NCBI GenBank assembly: GCA_002733995.1
Contig: NVXR01000001.1
Location: 62,001 to 126,000 of the forward strand
Reading direction: 5' to 3'
DNA: 64,000 nt
From: Desulfotalea sp.
GTDB lineage: Bacteria > Desulfobacterota > Desulfobulbia > Desulfobulbales > Desulfocapsaceae
The notes under the pieces are model-generated. The model was not told where the DNA came from and searched no databases. It saw nothing but the letters and a program-made list of their open reading frames with translations. Within the stretch, counting starts at the first letter, position 1, and each line of letters begins with the position of its first letter. Position numbers and translations under genes: made by a program. Of this stretch, positions 16,598 to 24,408 are shown piece after piece.

Positions 16598-17071
16598 GTG
16601 GAGCGAATATTAGGGGTAGATCCGGGGAGCAGGATTACTGGTTATGGAGTGATTGAAGCGGATAAAGGACGCTTGCAGTTTATCGCATGCGGGGTGGTGA
16701 AAACCACTGTCAAACGTTCGCTTAATTACAGGCTTAATGAGGTCTTTGATGGCCTTAACGAAGTGATTCAGGTCCATAATCCGGTGGTTGCCGCAGTAGA
16801 AGATGTCTTTGTCTCTGTAAATCCACGCTCGGCCTTAAAGCTTGGCCAGGCCCGCGGCGCTGCTGTTGTGGCCGCCATGCAAAATGGCTTGGAGGTGTAT
16901 GATTACACCCCAAGGGCCGTCAAGCAGGCTGTAAGCGGTTATGGCCAGGCCGATAAAGAGCAGATGCAGCGTATGGTGCAACTTTTACTTGGTCTCTCCG
17001 GCTGTCCCAGTTCTGATGCTGCCGATGCTCTTGCTGTGGCAATATGTCATGCAAATCAATTTAACCTGTGA
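16598..17071 (+). CDS. ruvC: Holliday junction resolvase RuvC
   Basis: A 157-residue endonuclease that cuts Holliday junctions. ILGVDPGSRITGYGVI holds the first catalytic Asp, AVEDVF the Glu, and SDAADALAVAICH the last Asp residues. The start is GTG at 16598. It forms a tight operon with yebC (5 bp upstream) and ruvA (6 bp downstream). Confidence 0.95.
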   Translation: MERILGVDPGSRITGYGVIEADKGRLQFIACGVVKTTVKRSLNYRLNEVFDGLNEVIQVHNPVVAAVEDVFVSVNPRSALKLGQARGAAVVAAMQNGLEVYDYTPRAVKQAVSGYGQADKEQMQRMVQLLLGLSGCPSSDAADALAVAICHANQFNL

Positions 17072-17077
17072 ATTACT

Positions 17078-17701
17078 ATGATTGCTACGCTAAGCGGCAC
17101 AGTACTATATAAAACCATCGATCGCGCGGTGATAGATGTTGGCGGTGTGGGCTATGAAGCTATTGTTACCACCGATGCAATAGCACGTATGCCGGCAAAA
17201 GGTGAATCTGTCTTTTTGTTTATTCACACAAATGTTCGAGAAGATGCTATCACCTTGTATGGTTTTCTAGAGGCAGAGGAAAAGGAACTTTTCCTCATTT
17301 TAAAGACTGTCTCTGGAATTGGACCAAAGCTTGCGCTCGCCATGCTCGCCGGCTTGCCTGTCACAGATATCTGTCAGGCTATAGGTGGTGGGGACTTTAA
17401 GCGACTGACGACTCTTTCTGGTGTTGGTAAGAAAACGGCTGAACGTATCTGTGTAGATTTGAAAGATAAAGTGAGTCATTTGACCTACCGTTCTGATTCT
17501 TCCTCAGGCCCGCAGGCAGCGTTATCTGTTGCAGCAGGTTCGGATCTTGCCGATGCTGTTTCTGCTCTATCTAATCTGGGCTATCCCGATGGGGTTGCTC
17601 AAGCTGCTCTTGCTGTTGTGAAGAACCAGGTCGGCGATGAAGAATTTGCCGGACTAAAGGTTGAAGATCTTATCCGTCTGACCCTGAGGTCACTTGCATG
17701 A
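17078..17701 (+). CDS. ruvA: Holliday junction helicase subunit RuvA
   Basis: A 207-residue DNA-binding subunit of the RuvAB branch-migration motor. The N-terminal OB fold ([13 protein letters not shown]) is followed by paired helix-hairpin-helix motifs ([13 protein letters not shown] and [13 protein letters not shown]). A C-terminal three-helix domain ([16 protein letters not shown]) contacts RuvB. Its stop overlaps the ruvB ATG (ATGA), indicating coupling. Confidence 0.95.
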   Translation: MIATLSGTVLYKTIDRAVIDVGGVGYEAIVTTDAIARMPAKGESVFLFIHTNVREDAITLYGFLEAEEKELFLILKTVSGIGPKLALAMLAGLPVTDICQAIGGGDFKRLTTLSGVGKKTAERICVDLKDKVSHLTYRSDSSSGPQAALSVAAGSDLADAVSALSNLGYPDGVAQAALAVVKNQVGDEEFAGLKVEDLIRLTLRSLA

Positions 17702-18753
17702 ATATAGAAGAAGATATCAGTTCTGACAATAGGCTGGTCAGCCCCGAACCCCAGGTAAGAGAGCCTACAAATGATAATTCTCTCAGACCAAAGACGCTGG
17801 ACGAATACATTGGTCAGCAGCAGGTTCGCGATAGTCTGTCTATCTTTATTCAGGCAGCTCGTGGGCGTGGAGAACCGCTCGATCATGTACTGTTTCACGG
17901 TTTTCCAGGTCTGGGCAAAACAACCCTTTCCCATATCATTGCACACGAGATGGGTGCGGGAATCAAGGTTACTTCCGGGCCTGTTATTGAAAAGCAAGGA
18001 GACCTTGCAGCCATTTTAACCAGTCTGCAGGAAGGGGATGTGCTGTTTATCGATGAGATTCATCGCCTCAACCACGCGGTGGAAGAAGTGTTGTATCCGG
18101 CGATGGAAGATTATCAACTGGATCTTATAATTGGCCAGGGGCCCGGTGCCCGTTCTGTGAGGATGGACCTGCCCAAGTTTACCCTTGTTGGTGCTACTAC
18201 ACGAACAGGATTGTTAACCCCGCCACTTCGAGATCGGTTTGGAGTTGTGCTTCGCCTTGAATTCTATTCTCCAGAAGAACTTGTCTCCATCGTCCAGCGT
18301 TCAGCCGCTATTCTAGGTATGAACGTCGATGCGAGTGGTGCCCTGGAGTTGGGCCGAAGGTCAAGGGGCACACCACGAATTGCCAATCGTCTTCTGAGGC
18401 GAGTACGTGACTTTGCAGAGGTTGGTGGCCATACGATCGTCAACAAGAAGGTAGCCGACGACGCCTTGATTATGCTGGGAGTCGATCGGCATGGTCTCGA
18501 TGATATGGATAGGAGAATTATGCTGACTATCCTTGATAAATTTGAGGGTGGCCCCATAGGTCTTGAGACCCTAGCGACTGTGGTTTGTGAAGAAAAAAAT
18601 ACCCTTGAAGATGTGTATGAACCGTTTTTAATTCAATCGGGTTTTATTAAAAGAACCCCCAGGGGCAGGGTGGCGACTACACTTGCCTACGAGCATTTTA
18701 AACGAAAAATGCCTCGGCAGTATAGGGCCCAGCAGTCTCTCTTTGATGAATGA
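17698..18753 (+). CDS. ruvB: Holliday junction helicase subunit RuvB
   Basis: A 351-residue AAA+ motor. [18 protein letters not shown] leads to Walker [13 protein letters not shown], Walker [11 protein letters not shown], sensor [11 protein letters not shown] and the arginine-finger region PLRDRFG. The C-terminal winged helix has GPIGLETLA and FIKRTPRGR. Typical length. It is the last gene of the yebC-ruvCAB run. Confidence 0.96.
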   Translation: MNIEEDISSDNRLVSPEPQVREPTNDNSLRPKTLDEYIGQQQVRDSLSIFIQAARGRGEPLDHVLFHGFPGLGKTTLSHIIAHEMGAGIKVTSGPVIEKQGDLAAILTSLQEGDVLFIDEIHRLNHAVEEVLYPAMEDYQLDLIIGQGPGARSVRMDLPKFTLVGATTRTGLLTPPLRDRFGVVLRLEFYSPEELVSIVQRSAAILGMNVDASGALELGRRSRGTPRIANRLLRRVRDFAEVGGHTIVNKKVADDALIMLGVDRHGLDDMDRRIMLTILDKFEGGPIGLETLATVVCEEKNTLEDVYEPFLIQSGFIKRTPRGRVATTLAYEHFKRKMPRQYRAQQSLFDE

Positions 18754-19056
18754 AAACCTTAGTTCTCTTTATTGCCAAAAATCATTGAAATATCCGGGAC
18801 AAGTGTAGTTGTAATGTGTCCCATTGCCTTTTGATAAATTCGTTGGTACAAAGGAAATTGAATTTTCATGATAATTCTTCAGCAGCACGCAAGCGACGCT
18901 CATTGTGGTCTGCGGCAATAGCAGGTGCATGCCTGTCACCCCAATTGATTAGACTCCCACCACTAACTGCTTACTGCTGATGGTGGATAGATCGATATTG
19001 GAGAGCCACTAGAAGAGTTATCCTTTTAAATACATAAAAGCTACGCAGGGGGATTT
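18754..19056. other. gap between ruvB and panB
   Basis: No gene is seen in these 303 bp. A weak hairpin, GGGACA/TGTCCC (about 18799-18825), follows ruvB and could act as a terminator. AGGGGG just before the panB ATG is a strong ribosome binding site. No promoter could be fixed with confidence. Confidence 0.4.
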
Positions 19057-19899
19057 ATGCGCAAAACACTTTCAGATATCGGTTCAATGAAGGCACGTGG
19101 AGAGAAGATAACCATGTTGACCGCCTATGATGCATCTATGTCCCGCCTGCTTGCAGGTTGTGATGTGGATATGCTTCTGGTGGGAGATTCTCTTGGCATG
19201 GTTATGCTCGGTTATGATTCAACTGTGCCGGTGACCATGGAAGAGATGCTTCACCATGCAAAGGCGGTGCGCCGCGGAGCTCCCGAAAGTTTTATTGTCG
19301 GGGATTTACCCTATGGGGCATATCAGACAGGAAGTAGAGATGCCATCAATAATGCTATACGCTTTTTAAAAGAGGCCGACTGTGATGCTGTCAAGCTGGA
19401 GGGTGGCCTGAATATGTGTGGGATTGTTAAGGCTCTGGTAGAGGCGGGTATTCCTGTGATGGCTCATATCGGACTCACCCCGCAGACGGCAAGCCAGCTT
19501 GGAGGGTATAAGGTTCAGGGTAGGGGCATTGAGGATGCAAAAAGGCTGTTGGTTGAGGCAAAAGGTCTTGAGAAAGCAGGGGCCTTTGCTATTGTTCTCG
19601 AATGTGTTCCTGACACTCTGGCGAAGGTTGTTAGTGCCTCTCTTACCATGCCGACAGTGGGTATTGGGGCAGGTGCCGATTGTGATGGTCAGGTGCTTGT
19701 GACCCATGATTTGCTCGGTTTGTTTGATAAGTTTACTCCTAAGTTCGTCAAGAAATATGCTAATCTAGCTCCAACTATTAAAGACAGTATTCGTCAGTAT
19801 GGAGCGGAGGTTAAAGAAGGTGTGTATCCCGCAGCAGAGCACACTTTTACCAGTGAAACAGACTATGATTCTCTTCTTGAAGAAGAGAAAAGCGTATAA
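19057..19899 (+). CDS. panB: 3-methyl-2-oxobutanoate hydroxymethyltransferase (PanB)
   Basis: A 280-residue enzyme of pantothenate and CoA synthesis that transfers a hydroxymethyl group from 5,10-methylene-THF to ketoisovalerate. MLTAYDASMSRL, VGDSLGMVMLGYDST (metal-binding Asp), DAVKLEGG, MAHIGLTPQ and ECVP (catalytic Glu) are diagnostic. GIGAGADCDGQVLV follows. AGGGGG precedes the ATG. No panC or panD neighbour is present; it stands alone before the dcw cluster. Confidence 0.95.
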   Translation: MRKTLSDIGSMKARGEKITMLTAYDASMSRLLAGCDVDMLLVGDSLGMVMLGYDSTVPVTMEEMLHHAKAVRRGAPESFIVGDLPYGAYQTGSRDAINNAIRFLKEADCDAVKLEGGLNMCGIVKALVEAGIPVMAHIGLTPQTASQLGGYKVQGRGIEDAKRLLVEAKGLEKAGAFAIVLECVPDTLAKVVSASLTMPTVGIGAGADCDGQVLVTHDLLGLFDKFTPKFVKKYANLAPTIKDSIRQYGAEVKEGVYPAAEHTFTSETDYDSLLEEEKSV

Positions 19900-19943
19900 T
19901 CTTTTGTAGATTACTTTATTTGCATGTCGTGGGGTCTGTAGTA

Positions 19944-20010
19944 CCTCAATTCTTGAGGTTATTCTCCAGTGTTGGGAGAATAACCGCCTGGCAACCATTC
20001 GTTGGTTCCT
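19944..20010 (+). other. three adjacent hairpins downstream of panB
   Basis: CCTCAA/TTGAGG (19944-19958) is followed at once by a perfect 11-bp hairpin, GGTTATTCTCC/GGAGAATAACC (19957-19985, loop AGTGTTG). The two share GG, so they are alternative or stacked folds. Then comes AACCA/TGGTT (about 19990-20005), ending in CCTTTT. It could be a 3' UTR structure, an attenuator or a small RNA. No known RNA family was recognised. Confidence 0.4.
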
Positions 20011-20135
20011 TTTGACAAAGAGGACAAAGAAGGTAAAGGGTGGGGAGGGAGTAATGCCACCTGATGATGATTGAGGTGTGAATAGAATCGACAAAAAGAT
20101 GTGCTTGCACAGTTAAAAGTAGACGCTTAACAGCG

Positions 20136-20175
20136 ACAAAAGGCGGACTGAATTTATTTTCAGTCCGCCTTTTGT
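20136..20175. terminator. strong bidirectional terminator before the dcw cluster
   Basis: A perfect 17-bp stem, ACAAAAGGCGGACTGAA and TTCAGTCCGCCTTTTGT (20136-20152 and 20159-20175), with loop TTTATT. The A-rich and T-rich flanks make it work in both directions. It separates panB from the mraZ promoter region. Bases 20176-20498 hold no gene. Confidence 0.85.
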
Positions 20176-20499
20176 GGTTTTCGGTGCATTTTTGATGTGG
20201 TTGGTTGACAACGACACCATATTTACGAGAAATGTGGGTGAGTGACGGCTTTTGTCTATTACTTTATCCGCGCTGAGGAAAAAACACCTTTTTTATGAAA
20301 ACAAGCTCAGTTTGGGAATGTGTTGATAATACAGCAATAGTCAGCGTGTGTGGGGTGTTAGTGTGATAGGCAATATTGGGGCATAAATGAGTAAAACCAC
20401 TTTCTGGTGTGTTGGAGCTGTGTCTGGCATGCTCTATGTAGTGGTTTGGTGGAGTTGTTGTCCTTTGCTTAGTATCCTGAAGTTACGTCTATTTTTTCC

Positions 20500-20528
20500 T
20501 TGACACATGGTCTACTCCTGAGATAGAA
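20500..20528 (+). promoter_or_regulatory. candidate sigma-70 promoter of mraZ / dcw
   Basis: A consensus TTGACA (20500-20505) is followed at 16-18 bp by GATAGAAA (about 20522-20529) as a weak -10. It sits just before the MraZ boxes, about 60 bp ahead of mraZ. Confidence 0.5.
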
Positions 20529-20538
20529 AAAGAACTGG

Positions 20539-20582
20539 TGGTGTGAAGTGGAGTAAAATGGTTTAGAGTGGGTTGAAAGGGG
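20539..20582 (+). promoter_or_regulatory. tandem MraZ-box operator
   Basis: Four direct repeats are spaced exactly 10 bp apart: TGGTGTGAAG (20539), TGGAGTAAAA (20549), TGGTTTAGAG (20559) and TGGGTTGAAA (20569), then GGGG. MraZ is known to bind TGGGN-type repeats about 10 bp apart between the promoter and its own start. The last box overlaps the ribosome binding site AAAGGGG, so binding could block both transcription and translation. Confidence 0.7.
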
Positions 20583-20586
20583 TTCT

Positions 20587-21036
20587 ATGGGGCGGGCAAG
20601 ATTCCGAAGTAAAACGGAACACAATTTAGATGCGAAGGGAAGGTTAAATTTTCCCAGTCGTTTTCGTGATGTGTTGCGTGAACTCGGACCTGACCAGCTA
20701 ATGATAGCCCCCTGGAATGACCACCTGCGGGCTTATCCGCTAGCTGAATGGGAACGTCTGGAAACCATATTGCTAGAGCAGGGTGCAGAACTAGGGGATT
20801 TTGTTCGCTATGTTGTTGGTGGCGTCGTGGAATGTACTCTTGATAAGCAAGGGCGAATAATTTTACCACCCGCCCTGCGAACGGCTGTAGATCTAGGACA
20901 AGAAGTGGTTTTAACCGGCATGTTGGATTGGGTTGAAATCTGGAATAAAGAGACGTGGGATGTGAAAGCAGCAACAACCAGAGAAAACTTTGCTGAGCAT
21001 AAAGCGAAACTTGCAAAATTGGGGATATTCTCGTGA
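20587..21036 (+). CDS. mraZ: transcriptional regulator MraZ
   Basis: A 149-residue protein with two AbrB-like repeats: RSKTEHNLDAKGRLNFPSRF at the N-terminus and ECTLDKQGRIILPPALR near residue 79. Both carry the D-x-x-G-R signature. MraZ forms rings that bind the repeated boxes upstream and autoregulate the dcw operon. AAAGGGG lies before the ATG. The stop overlaps the start of rsmH. Confidence 0.95.
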   Translation: MGRARFRSKTEHNLDAKGRLNFPSRFRDVLRELGPDQLMIAPWNDHLRAYPLAEWERLETILLEQGAELGDFVRYVVGGVVECTLDKQGRIILPPALRTAVDLGQEVVLTGMLDWVEIWNKETWDVKAATTRENFAEHKAKLAKLGIFS

Positions 21037-21926
21037 TGCATCCTGTAGAAAAAATTCATACCTCAGTGCTGTTGCACGAGTGTATGCAGTATCTTGCGCC
21101 TGTAAGTGGCAAAACATATGTTGATGGTACGTTGGGGCTTGGTGGACATACGGAAAAGATTCTGCAGTTATCCGCGCCTGAAGGTAGGGTTGTGGCGTTT
21201 GACTGGGATGAAGAGGCAATAGTTAAAGCCACTGAAAGGTTGCAGCCATTTAGCCATCGCCTGCAAATCCAGAGGCGAAACTTTGCTGAAATTAGTGCTG
21301 GCCTCGATAGTGCGGGTTTAGAGCAGATAGATGGAATGATGATTGATGTTGGTTTGTCATCACTGCAACTTGATATGGGAAACCGAGGTTTTAGTTTCCA
21401 GCGGGATGAGATTCTCGATATGCGAATGGACAGTCGTGGAGATATGACGGCAGGTTCAATTGTGCAAACAGCAACGGAAGAACAACTTGCCGATATTTTC
21501 TTTTATTATGGAGAAGAGAGGCAGGCGAGACCCATAGCTGCTGCAATAGTAGCGAAAAGAAAAATAGAAAAAATAGAAACAACGAAACAATTGGTCGGAG
21601 TTATTGTCAGAGCGGTACCTAAGAGATTTCATCCGAAAAGAATTCATGTTGCCACAAAAGTTTTTCAGGCCCTGCGTATTGCGGTGAATACCGAACTAGA
21701 AAATCTAGGAACTATTCTGGATGACGGCGTTAAATATCTTAAACCAGGCGCAAGGTTTTGTGTGATATCGTTTCATTCCCTAGAAGATAGGATTGTAAAA
21801 CGAAAATTTAGAAACAATGAATCTCTTAATGTGCTGACCAGTAGGCCGATACTAGCGACAAAAGAAGAAATTGCAGCCAATCCGCGCTCACGAAGTGCAA
21901 GGTTAAGAGTTGCGGAGAAAAAATAG
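21036..21926 (+). CDS. rsmH: 16S rRNA m4C1402 methyltransferase RsmH
   Basis: A 296-residue SAM-dependent methyltransferase (MraW). HTSVLLHECMQYL, YVDGTLGLGGHTEKIL (SAM loop), GMMIDVGLSSLQLD, RGFSFQRDEILDMRMD and FCVISFHSLEDRIVKRKF are all diagnostic. The ATG at 21036 overlaps the mraZ stop (TGATG); a GTG one codon earlier is also possible. It is the second gene of the dcw cluster. Confidence 0.95.
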   Translation: MHPVEKIHTSVLLHECMQYLAPVSGKTYVDGTLGLGGHTEKILQLSAPEGRVVAFDWDEEAIVKATERLQPFSHRLQIQRRNFAEISAGLDSAGLEQIDGMMIDVGLSSLQLDMGNRGFSFQRDEILDMRMDSRGDMTAGSIVQTATEEQLADIFFYYGEERQARPIAAAIVAKRKIEKIETTKQLVGVIVRAVPKRFHPKRIHVATKVFQALRIAVNTELENLGTILDDGVKYLKPGARFCVISFHSLEDRIVKRKFRNNESLNVLTSRPILATKEEIAANPRSRSARLRVAEKK

Positions 21927-21946
21927 TCTAACGATAAGGGGGAGCC

Positions 21947-22354
21947 ATGAGTAATTACAGTAGCATAGGGTCGTATACAAGTTCAATCACCAAAAATGGC
22001 GTCCGGCAGCTTGGAAAACCCTGGGATTTCAGTCGGATAGCGGTTAGGTTGGCGGAGTGGAAACAGGTTGGGAAAATTGTTATATGGATACTTCCCGTTT
22101 TGCTCGTGCTCAATGTGATGTGTAGTTCCGCAATAAGTTCTATGAACCATTCCATAGGTAAAGTAACGGAAGCAACAGTGGTTCTAGAAACAAAAAATTT
22201 GGGCTTACTTGCAGAAAGAGCAATTGCAGGATCTGAGCTGAATGTGAAAAAACGGGCAGAAGATACGCTGGGTTTGGTTACAGCTGTCAAGGGCCAGGTT
22301 GGCTTGTTTAATCGTCAGTATGGCTCTTTTCAGTATAAACAGCCATTGTTATGA
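21947..22354 (+). CDS. ftsL: FtsL-position division protein
   Basis: A 135-residue bitopic membrane protein: a cytoplasmic N-terminus, one membrane helix (about 43-62, VIWILPVLLVLNV) and a periplasmic helical stretch with Leu/Val heptads. FtsL sequences are poorly conserved, so the name rests on size, topology and place between rsmH and ftsI. A GGGGGAG site precedes the ATG. Its stop overlaps the ftsI ATG (ATGA). FtsL forms a coiled coil with FtsB and activates FtsWI in well-studied bacteria. Confidence 0.75.
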   Translation: MSNYSSIGSYTSSITKNGVRQLGKPWDFSRIAVRLAEWKQVGKIVIWILPVLLVLNVMCSSAISSMNHSIGKVTEATVVLETKNLGLLAERAIAGSELNVKKRAEDTLGLVTAVKGQVGLFNRQYGSFQYKQPLL

Positions 22355-24237
22355 CAGGGCGATCAAAGCTTAGGGTAAAAAAAAAAAGAAAGAACCAGAA
22401 GGTATTTGTTCTTTTTGCAGTGCTTTGTGTCCTTCTGTATCAATGTGAGCAACACTATAATATAACAACACAATTCCGAAGCATGTTGAGCCAGGCAAAG
22501 AAGAAATTTGCCGAAAACGTTCTCGATCGTGGAACCCTGTATGATAGAAATCTCAAACAACTCGCCGTTACAATGGAGCGGGTCTCCGTTTTTGTCAGAA
22601 CCCGTGAAATCGAATCTATTGCTGATACATCGGCCTCACTTGCTTCTATATTATCAATAGACCGGGATAAGCTTAAAGGGCAGTTGGAGGAAAGTGTAGT
22701 TCTGAGGCTTTGGATCGGTGAAGATATCAGTCTTGAGCAGGAACTGGCGATTAAAAACAATGATTTACCCGGTATACATCTACAAAAAGAAGAAAAAAGA
22801 TACTATCCGTATGGGAGTCAGGCTGCCCATCTGATCGGTTATGTTGAAGATGGAATCGGTCTCTCGGGTGTTGAATTTTATTACGACCGTCTTCTTGCCA
22901 CCAGAAAAATACGACAGCAGGAAGAACAGAAACCCTTGACGAACACGCAGGATCTGGTCCTCACTATCGATCTTAAGATTCAAAAAATACTGGAAGATCT
23001 TGTTGCTGTAATCAGTAAGAATGAAGGTGCTCGCAAGGTTGCGGCATATGTGGTCGAAAGCGGAACAGGAGAACTTATTGCTGGTGCCCAGTATCCTGGA
23101 TTTGATCCGAATAGCTTTACTAAGTATACCCAACGGGCAATAGAAAATATTTTTTTCACACCGATCTTTCTGCCGGATGCATTTCGGATTTTCCTACGAG
23201 ACAGTGCCAATATTTATGAACAAGCCGGTAGTGACGAGGCAGACCTACCCTGGAGTGTCCTCCCTGCGGGAGGAAGCCTTGGAAAACAGTTGCAGTTATG
23301 GGAATGGCTGAAGCTTGGTGAGAATTCGACAACCGATTTCTTTGCGACCAAAACTTCAACCGGAAAAACGATGAAGGAAATGTCTCGTGTAGGCGGCAGC
23401 GATATTTCTTTTGGCTTGATTCCTGAGATATCGACGCCCATCGCCTTGCTCGCCGCCTACTCTGTATTGCTTGATGGAGTGAGCGAACGTTTTCCCTTTG
23501 TCGTAAAAAAAATCCTTGATATAGAAACCCGTCAAGAGGTCCTCCTTAAGGAAGTAGTGTCTGAGACAGCATTTGTTCATACCTTCCCCTACGAACCGCT
23601 TCCGGAGGTGAGGGCGTTATATCAGAGCATGGCTGTTAGAGAAAAATCGTCTTCTTTTTTTCTGCGAGATGATGTGCTTCTGGTAACGGATACACCCGTT
23701 GGGAATCATCAGTTTTCGGTAAATGACCTCACTTTTGTCACAATTCCAGCAGATAAGCATGAACTCATTATGCTTGTGGTGGTTCAACGTGATGCCGAAA
23801 CAGTGGAAAAACGCAAAAAAAATGGTCGACGACTTGAGCAGATTATTGATGCTAAGGTTGATAGAATATCGGTGTTGCAGCAGATCTCAGCAACCATAGC
23901 AGATGTTGTGGAGCCGGAATGTATAAAGGCAGGTAATTTTCAGGGAAAGAATGTTGAAAAACTATTCACAGTCAGGGCAAAAGAGGTAAAGAGTAGTAAC
24001 TCGATTCCAAGAACCATGCCTGATCTGGTTGGTTGTAGTCTGAGAAAAGGTTTGCGTTTATTGGAAGGCTCACCGGTTTTTATTGATATTGAAGGAACTG
24101 GCCAGATTATCAGGCAGGTGCCATCACCGGGAACGCTGTTGGAAAAAGATATAGAATGCAGGCTCATTCTTAAGCGCCAGGAAGAAGTAAGCCTGGAGAA
24201 ACTAGCAGGAAGAGGTTGCGGCACTACAAGTTGTTAG
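22351..24237 (+). CDS. ftsI: FtsI/PBP3-like protein with degenerate transpeptidase site
   Basis: A 628-residue protein: a membrane helix (about 18-32), a PBP dimerisation region (DRGTLYDRN, HLIGYVEDGIGLSGVEFYY, LVLTIDLKIQKIL), a transpeptidase-fold region (about 215-460) and a C-terminal PASTA domain (MPDLVGCSLRKGLRLLEG to RLILK). The fold is still readable (GTGELIAGAQYPGFDPN; SFGLIPEISTPIALLAAYS near 353-371), but the catalytic motifs are gone. SxxK aligns with D276-A-F-R279, SxN with GGS (307-309), and KTG with the stretch around VTDTPV (445-450). The frame is intact over the full family length, so this is a maintained protein, not a decaying gene. It is likely inactive as a transpeptidase and perhaps a scaffold. 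The ATG overlaps the ftsL stop. Confidence 0.85.
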   Translation: MTGRSKLRVKKKRKNQKVFVLFAVLCVLLYQCEQHYNITTQFRSMLSQAKKKFAENVLDRGTLYDRNLKQLAVTMERVSVFVRTREIESIADTSASLASILSIDRDKLKGQLEESVVLRLWIGEDISLEQELAIKNNDLPGIHLQKEEKRYYPYGSQAAHLIGYVEDGIGLSGVEFYYDRLLATRKIRQQEEQKPLTNTQDLVLTIDLKIQKILEDLVAVISKNEGARKVAAYVVESGTGELIAGAQYPGFDPNSFTKYTQRAIENIFFTPIFLPDAFRIFLRDSANIYEQAGSDEADLPWSVLPAGGSLGKQLQLWEWLKLGENSTTDFFATKTSTGKTMKEMSRVGGSDISFGLIPEISTPIALLAAYSVLLDGVSERFPFVVKKILDIETRQEVLLKEVVSETAFVHTFPYEPLPEVRALYQSMAVREKSSSFFLRDDVLLVTDTPVGNHQFSVNDLTFVTIPADKHELIMLVVVQRDAETVEKRKKNGRRLEQIIDAKVDRISVLQQISATIADVVEPECIKAGNFQGKNVEKLFTVRAKEVKSSNSIPRTMPDLVGCSLRKGLRLLEGSPVFIDIEGTGQIIRQVPSPGTLLEKDIECRLILKRQEEVSLEKLAGRGCGTTSC

Positions 24238-24408
24238 GGAGAATGGTTCTCCATTTCTTGCCACAGAGAATCCTGGGATAAGACGAGTACAAGCGAAAGG
24301 TTTACCCCTGGGGTGATAACTTGTCAGTATGAGTAGCGAGACAGGTTTTCCAACGTATACCCCGTTTATAGGGGGTTGAATAAAGACAATTCTTACAAGC
24401 AGAGACCT

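Noticed and set aside
18914..18927. A 14-base identity (GGCAATAGCAGGTG) with 3056-3069
   Set aside because: Repeats of this length are expected by chance in 64 kb; the flanks do not match.
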